Below, in pieces: positions 8,192-17,003 of a stretch of 56,000 nt of DNA (the stretch's first letter is position 1; each line of letters starts with the position of its first letter). The notes below the pieces were generated by a model. That model was not told the origin of the DNA. It searched no databases and saw only the letters and a program-made list of their open reading frames with translations. The position numbers and the translations under genes were made by a program. The stretch is from Chromatiales bacterium. Its GTDB lineage: Bacteria; Pseudomonadota; Gammaproteobacteria; Chromatiales; Chromatiaceae. The stretch is from the NCBI GenBank assembly GCA_028278145.1, contig JANQEV010000134.1:1-56000 (forward strand). The letters are read 5' to 3'.

Positions 8192-10905
8192 GCCCCTTCC
8201 TCCCCGAACTCTGAATCTTCCTGTTCATGTATCCGGCATAACGCCGGGAGGGGGCAGTATTCGCAATCCCTACTGCGGTTCTTCGGGCTAACCTTGGCAT
8301 GGCCATTCAGCACCTCTGCTGCCAGTAATTCCAGGTGCTCACGCCAGGCAGTGATCAGGTCATTCCAATCGGTATAAACCTTACCGTCCCTGGTTGTGGT
8401 AAAGGCCTTAATGCCTGGTACCAGGGCATCGGATTCGGACACCCCGGCAAAGGCCATTTGGGCACGGCTGACTCCAGCCAGAAACACGCCTGCCACCTGC
8501 GTATCATCCGTGGTGGCATACAGCGGCAGTTGCGGCTCCTCTATGCGTTGTTCAAACCAGCCCCGATAGCGCAGTTTGCCGGTTTTATAGTCGATTATCA
8601 GATGTTTTCCATCAGGCAGGCGGTCCACGCGATCGGCAACTATATCCAGGTTAATGCTGCCGATATCTACACTCTCTTTATGTTCCAGAGAGACTACGCT
8701 GAATGGCGTCCGTTCCCGTTCCAGTTGCAACCACTCCAATATGAGTTGTGATACCCGCTCCTGCTCGATCTGGATAAATCTGGGTGCCAGGGTCTCAGGC
8801 CTGGATGATCTTAATTGGGCTAGCAGGCTCTCAACTTCAGTGGTGACCAATGACTTCAAATCCGGCTCATCCATTTCCTGCAAGCCACTGAGTGATCCAA
8901 GCATTCCCCACAGTTTCTCCAGGACCCGATGTATCATTATCCCTCTGATCCTGGCATCCATCCCCGATACCGGATCTTCAATCACTTTAGTACCCAGTCG
9001 GTGGTTGGCAAAGGCCCGAAACGGACATGCTGACTGGTCGGACAAGAGCCGACTACCGCCGCTCACATGGCTACCTGGTGCCAATGCCGGGGCCATATCA
9101 TCAACCAGCCGTTCCAGATGGGATGAACCAAACCCCAGCTTGCTTTCATCTGGGGTGGTAGCCAGGTCCAGTTGCTCCAGAGTTACTGTTGGAATACCGG
9201 CCACCAGGGGACTTACGCGCAGATCATTATCACCATCGCTTTCTGGATGGCTAACTATCACCTCTTCGGCACTGGCTAACAGTCTGTGTGTTATAGCTAC
9301 CGTGTATTCATATTCACGCTTGGGTGAGGCGTGTGGGAGCTTAAGATTACGTTGCAGGGATATAGGCAGAAGGGGGTTAGGTGAAGCTGGTGCTGGCCAT
9401 TTATCATCGCTGAGTCCCATCACCCATAGATGGTCAAATCTAAGACCTGCTGCCTCCAGGATTCCCACAATCTGAACCGGTGTCTCTTCACCCTTGGGCT
9501 GAAACAGGGTCTCTCCCGCCAGGGTCCGTAGCCGTGCTGTGGCTTCTATCAGATCCATGGAGTGCTGCAGCTGGCCCAGGGTTTGAAATGTGTTCATAAC
9601 CTGTTTGAAACTCTCTGCCTGTTGGTATTCCGTACTGTTCAGACTTTCATAGCGGGGCCAACCCACGTTGTTCAGCAGAGCATTGAACTCATCCAGCCAT
9701 TTCTGTGGAGACAGCCTAGTTGGGAGATGATCCAGGCGGAGACGATATGACTCCAGTATCTGTAACAGAAGCGGGCAGCCGCTTGCATCCCTGTTAGAGA
9801 ATTCATGTCCTTTGCGGATTAGTGTATCCAGGGACATGCTTCGCTCACCCACACGGCTGCGCAGGAAGGCATCCAGGCGCGCCCTACCCTGTCTCTCGCT
9901 GGATCCACCAGAGATGAAAGGCGAGCGCAACAGTCGACTAAGATCACCGCTGGGTAGGTTTCCGCTGGCCAGGCGTAGCAGCAGAAATGCATCCACCACC
10001 AGTGGGCACTGCTGCAACGGCACACCGAATGAGATATTGAACACAGCAGGTGGATTTAAACTACCGGGTATAAATGAGCCGGGATGAAAACAGCGCCGAA
10101 AAACAGTTTCAACCTGGCTGCGTACCTCGGCCAGTTGAGGGATTACCACTCCGACTCTGGCATCTGCATTCATCTGCAAACGTTTGATGGCCCATCTCGC
10201 AGCAGCTTCCAACTCCTGGGCGAAATCTTTGGCCTGAAAACGTGTAGCAGTTGCAGGCAGTTCAGCTGCTGTAAGGGTGCTGATACTGCTCCCCTTCTCC
10301 TGTAGAAGCTCCAGCAAGGATTGCTGTTGCGGAGTGATCTCATCAAAACCGGCAAGGATTATCTCTGCCGGTGCTGTAAGAATTCCCTCATCAAGCCATT
10401 GTGAAATAACCTTTGGTAGAACAGCTGAATCCAGCCATCCATTACTCTTGCATCTGTGTTGATACTCACTTGCCCACTCGAGGAATATCTCAGTCTCACC
10501 AGTGGCTGATGTGGTCAACTGTTGTGTGGTTATATTCCAGGACTGAATCAGGCCCCAGGCGTCATGTGCCATGCTCGCGGCACTGGAGGGTCTCAGAATA
10601 GAGCCATCCCGATCAAACTGTAGGATTACCTGTTCCCACAAGATACGGGATTGGTGTGATGTAAGCAGAACCTGATCACTGTTACCCTGTTCCACAAGAT
10701 CCTGAAATTGCGATCCCAGCCAATCACTCCAAGAGATTGTGTTGGCACTCTCCCAAGCCATATGCCCCAGCTCAGCCTGTCTCCGGTCATACCTGCCCTT
10801 AAGCTCAAGAGCGAGACGTCTGTTGACAGTCAGGATCAGCCTCTCAGGCCGTATATCAGCCAGGAGGTTGTCCATCTCTATGGTCTGATCAGTGATAATT
10901 CCCAT
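8188..10905 (-). CDS. AddB-like PD-(D/E)XK nuclease, DNA repair protein
   Basis: The 905-aa partner of the AddA-like helicase lacks an obvious Walker A at its N-terminus, but has an inactivated-helicase body and a C-terminal PD-(D/E)XK nuclease with IDYKTG. The C-terminal CEYCPLPALC (C-x2-C-x5-C), together with an upstream cysteine in SACPFRAF, gives the four-cysteine arrangement that holds a 4Fe-4S staple in AddB-type nucleases. It matches the proteobacterial family often named 'probable DNA repair protein'. It is first in the operon, overlapping the helicase gene by 4 nt. The family call is good; subunit roles are inferred from AddAB. Confidence 0.82.
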   Translation of the reverse strand: MGIITDQTIEMDNLLADIRPERLILTVNRRLALELKGRYDRRQAELGHMAWESANTISWSDWLGSQFQDLVEQGNSDQVLLTSHQSRILWEQVILQFDRDGSILRPSSAASMAHDAWGLIQSWNITTQQLTTSATGETEIFLEWASEYQHRCKSNGWLDSAVLPKVISQWLDEGILTAPAEIILAGFDEITPQQQSLLELLQEKGSSISTLTAAELPATATRFQAKDFAQELEAAARWAIKRLQMNADARVGVVIPQLAEVRSQVETVFRRCFHPGSFIPGSLNPPAVFNISFGVPLQQCPLVVDAFLLLRLASGNLPSGDLSRLLRSPFISGGSSERQGRARLDAFLRSRVGERSMSLDTLIRKGHEFSNRDASGCPLLLQILESYRLRLDHLPTRLSPQKWLDEFNALLNNVGWPRYESLNSTEYQQAESFKQVMNTFQTLGQLQHSMDLIEATARLRTLAGETLFQPKGEETPVQIVGILEAAGLRFDHLWVMGLSDDKWPAPASPNPLLPISLQRNLKLPHASPKREYEYTVAITHRLLASAEEVIVSHPESDGDNDLRVSPLVAGIPTVTLEQLDLATTPDESKLGFGSSHLERLVDDMAPALAPGSHVSGGSRLLSDQSACPFRAFANHRLGTKVIEDPVSGMDARIRGIMIHRVLEKLWGMLGSLSGLQEMDEPDLKSLVTTEVESLLAQLRSSRPETLAPRFIQIEQERVSQLILEWLQLERERTPFSVVSLEHKESVDIGSINLDIVADRVDRLPDGKHLIIDYKTGKLRYRGWFEQRIEEPQLPLYATTDDTQVAGVFLAGVSRAQMAFAGVSESDALVPGIKAFTTTRDGKVYTDWNDLITAWREHLELLAAEVLNGHAKVSPKNRSRDCEYCPLPALCRIHEQEDSEFGEEGA

Positions 10906-10987
10906 ATCCCCCAGGTATCTGATTCATGGATCCTGGGGAGATTATGCAAGATAGACAAATAACAAAACAGGTTAATCTGCACAGAAT

Positions 10988-11042
10988 AAAAAACACCGCC
11001 GAAATAATGCCGGTTTCAGGCATTATCCGGCGGCGTGTGTTT
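10988..11042 (-). terminator. Rho-independent terminator of the chemoreceptor gene
   Basis: A long imperfect stem (ACACGCCGCCGG-ATAATGCC pairing with GGCATTAT-CGGCGGTGTT, read on the minus strand) is followed by a run of Ts on the minus strand. It lies just after the chemoreceptor stop codon. The opposite strand also ends in a short T-run, so it could work in both directions. Confidence 0.8.
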
Positions 11043-11047
11043 GTAGA

Positions 11048-12682
11048 CTAAACCTTGAATTGTCGTACCAGTGTCTCCAGCCCACCGCTGAGGTTTGATA
11101 GTCTCTCACTGGCATTGGATACGCGGGTAGTATTTTCTGCCCCCTGTTCAGCCAGGCCTGATATCTGGACAATATTCTTGTCTATCTCCTCTGCCACAGC
11201 AGACTGCTCTTCAGAAGCACTGGCAATCTGAGTGTTCATATCGGAAATTATGGTTACTGCCTCAGCAATATTCTCCAGGGAATCGGCGGCCTCATTCGCC
11301 TTGGTTACCGTCTTCTGAGTAGTGGCACGACTACTGTCCATCACCTTTACCGCTTCTCTGGATCCAACCTGTAGCTTTTCGATCATCTCCTGGATTTCCT
11401 GGGTGGACTCCTGGGTACGGCTGGCGAGGGTACGTACCTCATCTGCAACCACGGCAAACCCACGCCCCTGCTCACCTGCCCTGGCTGCCTCGATGGCGGC
11501 ATTCAGGGCTAGCAGATTGGTCTGTTCTGCAATGCCACGGATCACATCCAGTACCGATCCAATAGACTCACTTTCGTTCTCTAGCCGGTTGATTACTTCA
11601 GCGGACTGATCAACCTCAGAGGCCAGCATATTGATGGTAGCAGCAGCCTCACCCACTATGGTCTTTCCGGCCAGTGCCTCCTTGTCGGCATCATTAGCCG
11701 CCCGTGCTGCAGCCTCTGAACTCTTGGCAATCTCTTTCACTGTGGAAGCCATTTGGGTAACCGCAGTGGCGGCTTTCTGGGTCTCATCATGCTGCATCAA
11801 CATTCCATTATTGGTTTCATCTGAAACACTATGTAGTTCATTCGATGATGAAGTGAGTTCACCAGTGGCATCTCCTACCTGACGGATAATGTTCTGGATC
11901 TTCTCGGTATAGCGATTAAAGGCCACAGACAGTTTAGATACCTCATCATTACCTGCCACATCCAGCCTGGCAGTGAGATCACCCTCGCCCTGTGATATAT
12001 CATTCATGGCCAGAGTAGTCTTGCGCAGGGGACAGATTATGCTGTTAGTGATCAGGAATGATAGTGCGGCAAGGAGTCCCAGTATCACCAACACAATGCT
12101 ACCCAGGGTCATCAATTCCTCGTAGAAGGCTTCTTCTACATCATCAACGTATACACCTGATCCAACAATCCATCCCCAGGGACTAAACCCTTTAACGTAG
12201 GAGATCTTTTGCACCGGATCATCCGAGCCTGGTTTGGGCCACAGATATGGCACTATCCCACTACCACTCTTTTTCACAGTATCTACAAATTCAACGAACA
12301 GTTTTTTACCATTCTCATCTGTTTTATTAGACAGGTCCTTGCCATCCAGCTCCGGCTTGATCGGGTGCATTACCATTTTTGGATGCATATCGTTGATCCA
12401 AAAATAGTTGCTTTCGTCATAACGCAGGGTCTTGATAACCTTGAGTGCGGCACTCTTTGCAGCTGCTTCATCCATTTTGCCTTGTTCCACCAACCCCTGG
12501 TGTACTGAAAGAATACTATGGGCCACCTCTACCAGTTTCCGCGTCTGCTGTTCTTTCTCCTGCAGCATTTTGGAATCAAATATTGAAAGTGAAATCACTG
12601 TAACCAGGATAACGCCAGTAAGGGCGAGTATGGTGAGTAACCATAGGCGGGCGTGGATCTTAAGGTTTCGCATCATATTCAT
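11048..12682 (-). CDS. Methyl-accepting chemotaxis protein, single-Cache type
   Basis: This transmembrane chemoreceptor of 544 aa has TM1 at about residues 12-34, a periplasmic sCache_2 domain (about 40-185, with [15 protein letters not shown] and [13 protein letters not shown]), TM2 at about 190-213, a HAMP domain, then a long methyl-accepting coiled-coil. The conserved hairpin tip has [20 protein letters not shown]. It would sense small organic ligands and signal through CheA/CheW. The ligand is unknown. A GGAG box precedes the ATG. The gene stands alone on this strand and faces away from a 107-aa gene with a sigma28-type promoter. Confidence 0.95.
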   Translation of the reverse strand: MNMMRNLKIHARLWLLTILALTGVILVTVISLSIFDSKMLQEKEQQTRKLVEVAHSILSVHQGLVEQGKMDEAAAKSAALKVIKTLRYDESNYFWINDMHPKMVMHPIKPELDGKDLSNKTDENGKKLFVEFVDTVKKSGSGIVPYLWPKPGSDDPVQKISYVKGFSPWGWIVGSGVYVDDVEEAFYEELMTLGSIVLVILGLLAALSFLITNSIICPLRKTTLAMNDISQGEGDLTARLDVAGNDEVSKLSVAFNRYTEKIQNIIRQVGDATGELTSSSNELHSVSDETNNGMLMQHDETQKAATAVTQMASTVKEIAKSSEAAARAANDADKEALAGKTIVGEAAATINMLASEVDQSAEVINRLENESESIGSVLDVIRGIAEQTNLLALNAAIEAARAGEQGRGFAVVADEVRTLASRTQESTQEIQEMIEKLQVGSREAVKVMDSSRATTQKTVTKANEAADSLENIAEAVTIISDMNTQIASASEEQSAVAEEIDKNIVQISGLAEQGAENTTRVSNASERLSNLSGGLETLVRQFKV

Positions 12683-12841
12683 GTGCGTAACTCCTCTGGA
12701 TAAGAATTTATCTAATTCAGAGCGTTATTTTTGTTGTCACTCAGCTGTTAGTAGCGTCCTTCACACTCCTTTTCTTTAACTAATGGAGGATAGATATTAA
12801 TTATCTGGTATCTAACTATCTGCCGGTATTTATTTTTTTCC

Positions 12842-12868
12842 TAAAGATAGATTTGAACATGCCGATAG
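12842..12868 (+). promoter_or_regulatory. Sigma28 (FliA) type promoter
   Basis: TAAAGATA (12842-12849), an 11-nt spacer, and GCCGATAG (12861-12868) match the flagellar sigma28 consensus TAAAGTTT-N11-GCCGATAA at 13 of 16 positions, with exact spacing. The promoter points to the 107-aa gene at 12937, leaving a leader of about 60 nt. This would place that gene in the late flagellar/chemotaxis regulon. Confidence 0.7.
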
Positions 12869-12936
12869 GTGTTATGGGAATCTAATGCAGAAAATGCAGA
12901 TGAATAAGATTAAGTCAGATAGTTATGGAGGGAATT

Positions 12937-13260
12937 ATGGCTAGTGGAGAGTTGGATCATAATCGGTTGTTATTGGAAATTGACAACAGGATAAGAGAAC
13001 TAAACCGCAGAATCATAAATCCTGTCATCCCAGAGTTGGCACTGGATGACCTGAGCCCGGTACTCAAACTTGTGGCCATGGCCAGGGCGGCATATCTTAA
13101 GGAGCTGTTTGATTTGGCCGGCGTAGTTGGTGAGCAGATACCTTCCCCAGGCCAAGTCACCAAACTAAGCCATCTGCGTACCACCTATGAGGAGTTGGTT
13201 ACTGGAGTACAAGCTCTGGAGTCGGCTATAGAGCGTGGGTATCTGGATGTGCAGGGATGA
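12937..13260 (+). CDS. Small protein of unknown function behind a sigma28 promoter
   Basis: I do not recognise the family. The 107-aa product is soluble, rich in Leu, Glu and Arg, and probably mostly helical; it has no signal peptide or membrane segment. The start at 12937 is chosen because a GGAGGG box lies 5 nt upstream; the ATG at 12925 has no such box. The upstream promoter has the sigma28 form and the divergent neighbour is a chemoreceptor. A role in motility or chemotaxis (for example as a chaperone or adaptor) is therefore a reasonable guess, but it rests on context only. Confidence 0.72.
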   Translation: MASGELDHNRLLLEIDNRIRELNRRIINPVIPELALDDLSPVLKLVAMARAAYLKELFDLAGVVGEQIPSPGQVTKLSHLRTTYEELVTGVQALESAIERGYLDVQG

Positions 13261-13391
13261 TTTTGCCCATTATTAGAAGACACATGTTTCTAGATAACAT
13301 GCAGAAAAAGATTATATAACGCCAAATTACATAACTGTATTTTCTCCTATTGATCCCCCACTGCCCCTGTTGAGAGACTACCTTTATACGT

Positions 13392-14804
13392 ATGTCCTAC
13401 GTATTAGCCATCGACCAGGGAACTCAATCTACCCGAGCTACCATCCTGACCAGTAATGGTCAGATCAAGGCTCATACATCACAACCTGTAACACTAACCC
13501 GGCCAGGGATCGACCAGGTAGAACAGGATGCAGAACTTCTGGCAGCATCAGTAGAGACATGCATTAAACAGGTACTTTCTAAGATCCCATCTGAGATTCG
13601 TTCTGCTGTTGAATGTTGTGGTATTGCAACCCAACGCTCTTCTGTGTTGGCCTGGGACACTGCAGGTAAACCTGTATCTGCCGCCCTGAACTGGCAGGAT
13701 ACTCGTGGCAAGGATCAATTATCACAGTTGCAGAAGTATGCATCTGAAATAAAGCACTGCTCTGGTCTGCCCCTCTCGGCGCACTACGGCGCCAGTAAGC
13801 TACGTTGGCTGATTGAAAACTGTAAAAATGATCAGGGCATAAGGTTGGGATCGATCTCCAGTTTTTTGTTGTCCAGAATCAGCAACGTGGATACCAGCCT
13901 GGTGGATCATGCCAATGCCCAACGTATGCAGCTGCTGGATATCTCTTCCAGGCAGTGGTCACCATCACTATTACAGCTGTTTGGTGTAGCTGAAGAGCTG
14001 CTGCCACATCCATGCCCGGTCCAATATGACTTCGGGTCACTGAGAGATTTTGCTATACCGATAACGGCCATGAATGGAGATCAGAATGCGGCCTGGTTTG
14101 GTTCCGGAATGCCGAAAGCTGGAGCCACTCTGGTAAACCTGGGAAGTGGTGGTTTCATTCTTACCCAACAGACTGCAGGAAGTGGATTACCCAGCCTGCT
14201 CTCCACAATTGCATGTAGTGACGATGTAGATACAGATTACCTAATGGAAGCCACAGTCAATGGCTGTGGTAATGCCCTGCAGTGGTTGGCCGAGAACTAT
14301 CACATTGATAACTACCAGGTAAAAGTTGCACCAGCACTAGCTCATACCAGCAAGCCACCAATATTCCTGAATACAGTTGGTGGTCTGGGCTCACCCTGGT
14401 GGGTGTCTGGCCTGATTCCCGGGTTTCTTGAGCAGCATGAACCACTCTCAGAAGCCCGGATGATAGCCGGTGTATGCGAGAGTATCCTGTTCCTGATCTA
14501 TGCAAATCTCCTGGAGATTCAGAAGGTTAAAACCATAAGTGAACTGCAATTGAGTGGAGGACTGTCGCAGTTGGATCATATGTGCCAAAAACTGGCTAAT
14601 CTTAGTGGATTGCAGGTAAAGCGTATGCACCATTCTGAGTCTACTACCAAGGGAATAGCCTGGATTGCCTATGGAAAACCGGAAAAATGGTCCATTTCGG
14701 GGTATGATAGTTTCCAGCCTGAAGCTGATGAAGGCCTCAGATCACGTTTTGTACAGTTTGTTGATCAGCTAAGTAGATACATTGAAGGAGCAGGCAATGG
14801 ATAG
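13392..14804 (+). CDS. FGGY-family carbohydrate kinase, glycerol kinase-like
   Basis: The 470-aa two-domain FGGY sugar kinase has the phosphate-binding DQGTQSTRATI at its N-terminus, the GIATQRSS and NWQDTRG motifs of the substrate lobe, and a C-terminal ATPase lobe with LVNLGSGG and LSGGLSQ. The start resembles glycerol kinase, and the next two genes process glycerophosphodiesters and glycerol-3-phosphate, so phosphorylation of glycerol is the likely reaction. It is shorter than typical GlpK (about 500 aa) and several motifs differ, so another polyol or sugar is possible. It overlaps the GDPD gene by 8 nt. No strong ribosome-binding site is seen before its ATG. Confidence 0.8.
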   Translation: MSYVLAIDQGTQSTRATILTSNGQIKAHTSQPVTLTRPGIDQVEQDAELLAASVETCIKQVLSKIPSEIRSAVECCGIATQRSSVLAWDTAGKPVSAALNWQDTRGKDQLSQLQKYASEIKHCSGLPLSAHYGASKLRWLIENCKNDQGIRLGSISSFLLSRISNVDTSLVDHANAQRMQLLDISSRQWSPSLLQLFGVAEELLPHPCPVQYDFGSLRDFAIPITAMNGDQNAAWFGSGMPKAGATLVNLGSGGFILTQQTAGSGLPSLLSTIACSDDVDTDYLMEATVNGCGNALQWLAENYHIDNYQVKVAPALAHTSKPPIFLNTVGGLGSPWWVSGLIPGFLEQHEPLSEARMIAGVCESILFLIYANLLEIQKVKTISELQLSGGLSQLDHMCQKLANLSGLQVKRMHHSESTTKGIAWIAYGKPEKWSISGYDSFQPEADEGLRSRFVQFVDQLSRYIEGAGNG

Positions 14805-15564
14805 CAAAAAGATACCCCAACTGGTGGCACATCGGGGTTATATGGAGAAGTACCCGGAGAATAGCTGGATGGGTCTCAAGGCCGCGATGGACGTAGGTGC
14901 CTGCTGGATTGAGTTCGATATCCAGATGTGTAGAGATGGCAAGTTTATCCTGCTGCATGATGCATCACTGAAACGCACGGCAAAGATTGAAAAGACCGTG
15001 TTTGAGATCGATCTTGCTGACCTCAAAACCATCAGTGTGCATGAACCGGACAGGTTTGATCATAAATATTACCCCCTGCCGGTTACCACTCTGGAAACAG
15101 TTTTGTGGAAGATATCTCATTACCCGCAGATATCCATGATGGCAGAGATCAAGGAAGAGAGTCTCAAGTACTGGGGTATACCCAAGGTAATGGATGCACT
15201 TCTGGGTAAATTGGCCCCACATGCTGACAACTGTGTATTGATTTCATTCAGTTATGAAGCGCTGGAATATGCCCGTGCGCACAGCGACATGAAGATAGGC
15301 TGGGTGCTGGATAAGTTTGATCACGAGCATAAAAAACGTGCTCTTCAGTTACAACCGGAATTTCTGGTATGTAATCATCAGAAACTGCCTGATAATGAGC
15401 TGCCCTGGCACGGTCCCTGGCAATGGATGCTCTACGATATAGCTTCACCAGAGGAAGCCCTGTTATGGGGCAGGCTTGGTATAGACCTCATAGAAACCAA
15501 AAATATTGGAGTCATGCTGAAGGACGATACCCTATTACAACATGCCTGTTACCATGGAGTATGA
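14797..15564 (+). CDS. Glycerophosphodiester phosphodiesterase (GDPD family)
   Basis: The 255-aa cytoplasmic enzyme hydrolyses deacylated phospholipids (glycerophosphodiesters) to glycerol-3-phosphate and an alcohol. The GDPD active-site residues are visible: His12-Arg13 in AHRGY, Glu21-Asn22 in YPENS, Glu39 and Asp41 in WIEFDIQ, and His54 in LLHDAS. There is no signal peptide, so it resembles UgpQ rather than periplasmic GlpQ. The ATG at 14797 is preferred to the TTG at 14782 because AAGGAG lies 6 nt before it. It overlaps the kinase upstream and the dehydrogenase downstream, forming a compact operon that delivers glycerol-3-phosphate. Confidence 0.93.
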   Translation: MDSKKIPQLVAHRGYMEKYPENSWMGLKAAMDVGACWIEFDIQMCRDGKFILLHDASLKRTAKIEKTVFEIDLADLKTISVHEPDRFDHKYYPLPVTTLETVLWKISHYPQISMMAEIKEESLKYWGIPKVMDALLGKLAPHADNCVLISFSYEALEYARAHSDMKIGWVLDKFDHEHKKRALQLQPEFLVCNHQKLPDNELPWHGPWQWMLYDIASPEEALLWGRLGIDLIETKNIGVMLKDDTLLQHACYHGV

Positions 15565-16711
15565 CGTAACGGTTATAGGTGCTGGTATACATGGTGCAGG
15601 AGTGGCCCAGGCAGCAACAGCAGCCGGCTACAAAACTCTTGTTCTGGAACAATATCTACAAGCAGGGTCGGCCACTTCCAGCCGTTCATCCAAACTAATC
15701 CATGGTGGTCTGCGTTATCTGGAAACGGCACAGTTCGGACTGGTCTGGGAGTGCCTGACCGAACGTCGCAGGCTGCTTAGGAATGCCCCTGATCTGGTTC
15801 AACTGGTCCCATTTCTGATCCCGGTATATAAACACACCCACCGCGGACCCATCACTATAGCGCTTGGGCTCATGCTCTACACAATTCTTGGTGGAGGAGG
15901 ATTCAAGCGGATTCCAAAGTCGCAGTGGGGAGAACTGGATGGTGTAATGAGTGAGGGACTTAAGGCGGTGTTTCAGTACTATGATGCTCAAACCGATGAT
16001 CAGGTCCTGACCCAGGCGGTGCTGCAATCAGCGCAGCAGCTTGGCGCAGAGGTAAAACTGGGTTGTGAATTCCATTCGGCACAGGCGGGAGTAAATGGCT
16101 GTGAGGTAGAGTTTCAGCATGATGGTGTAAGCCAGAAGATTAACACCGGAGTTCTGATCAATGCTGCTGGCCCCTGGGTTAATAGAGCACTGGAGAAAAT
16201 TGACCCTCTCCCCAGACGCTTGGATATAGACCTGGTTCAGGGATCACATATCCTGATCCCTGGAACACTGGAGCATGGTGTTTACTACCTGGAGGCGCCC
16301 CAGGATCATCGGGCGGTTCTGGTTATGCCATGGGATGACGCCATTCTAATCGGTACTACTGAGACCAGATATCAGGGGGATCCGGCAGATGTCATACCGA
16401 TCGAATCTGAGATCGATTACCTGCTTGAGGTGTATAACTACTACTTTTCAGCTGCTGTGACAGAGTCACAGATTATTTCCAGCTTTGCTGGACTGCGGGT
16501 ACTGAAGCGGGAGCATAGCCGGATATTCCACCGCTCACGTGAGACTATTTTGCATATAGACAAAAAGAACTGTCCGCGGGTCCTGAGTATCTATGGCGGT
16601 AAGCTTTCATCCTATCGTGCCACGGGTGCAAAGGTGATCAGGCAAATTGCACACCTGCTGCCAGAGCGCACTAGAAAGGCAGACACCAGGACTCTTCCTT
16701 TACCAACTTAA
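15554..16711 (+). CDS. glpD: FAD-dependent glycerol-3-phosphate dehydrogenase, short form
   Basis: This membrane-associated flavoprotein oxidises glycerol-3-phosphate to dihydroxyacetone phosphate and passes electrons to the quinone pool. The N-terminal Rossmann motif is VIGAGIHGAGVA (7-18), followed by the GlpD signature SSRSSKLIHGGLRYLE. With 385 aa it covers the oxidoreductase domain but lacks most of the C-terminal helical domain of E. coli GlpD (501 aa); I see no frameshift, so this looks like a genuine short form. The ATG at 15554 places the FAD motif at the usual distance; an ATG at 15542 is possible. It overlaps the GDPD gene. Confidence 0.88.
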   Translation: MEYDVTVIGAGIHGAGVAQAATAAGYKTLVLEQYLQAGSATSSRSSKLIHGGLRYLETAQFGLVWECLTERRRLLRNAPDLVQLVPFLIPVYKHTHRGPITIALGLMLYTILGGGGFKRIPKSQWGELDGVMSEGLKAVFQYYDAQTDDQVLTQAVLQSAQQLGAEVKLGCEFHSAQAGVNGCEVEFQHDGVSQKINTGVLINAAGPWVNRALEKIDPLPRRLDIDLVQGSHILIPGTLEHGVYYLEAPQDHRAVLVMPWDDAILIGTTETRYQGDPADVIPIESEIDYLLEVYNYYFSAAVTESQIISSFAGLRVLKREHSRIFHRSRETILHIDKKNCPRVLSIYGGKLSSYRATGAKVIRQIAHLLPERTRKADTRTLPLPT

Positions 16712-16873
16712 CTACTCTGTTTCACCCAGTTGATCCATTAGTTCAAACATGGCATCCGCCATGGCACTGGCCGATGTAACGGAACTCTCTTCCTCACCAA
16801 CCCCTGGTTCCCGTTGCTCTGTAACTTTTATATTTCCATCATCTGTATCTTGGATGGTTATTATAATCTTCAT
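16712..16873 (-). CDS. 53-aa conserved-looking acidic small protein
   Basis: This open frame runs from the ATG (complement of 16871-16873) to a TAG directly abutting the glpD stop. The product starts MKIIITIQDTDDGNIKV, is strongly acidic, and ends in a helical ADAMFELMDQLGETE. The beta-strand start and clean amphipathic end look like a real small protein rather than chance, and the frame fills the gap between glpD and nasA exactly. The upstream GGGAAG is a moderate ribosome-binding site. Function is unknown; I infer nothing from the neighbours. Confidence 0.6.
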   Translation of the reverse strand: MKIIITIQDTDDGNIKVTEQREPGVGEEESSVTSASAMADAMFELMDQLGETE

Positions 16874-17003
16874 CTGACTTCCCAAGCTTTAACATGTTCC
16901 ATTCATTTTCTATGGTCATGATTATTATATGAGTCACCCAGCAACTGCCAGGCTGGCATATGATGCCAGTTTGAAGAAAAAATAACAGTGGTATCTAAGC
17001 CTA

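Noticed and set aside
8654-9475. Long open frame (273 codons) opposite the AddB-like gene.
   Set aside because: It is a shadow of the coding strand: Ser/Arg/Pro-rich and with no domain pattern. The other long antisense frames were dropped for the same reason.
12683-12841. Sigma28 promoter for the chemoreceptor on the minus strand.
   Set aside because: No GCCGATAA/TAAA pair with correct spacing on that strand; only the plus-strand promoter is convincing.
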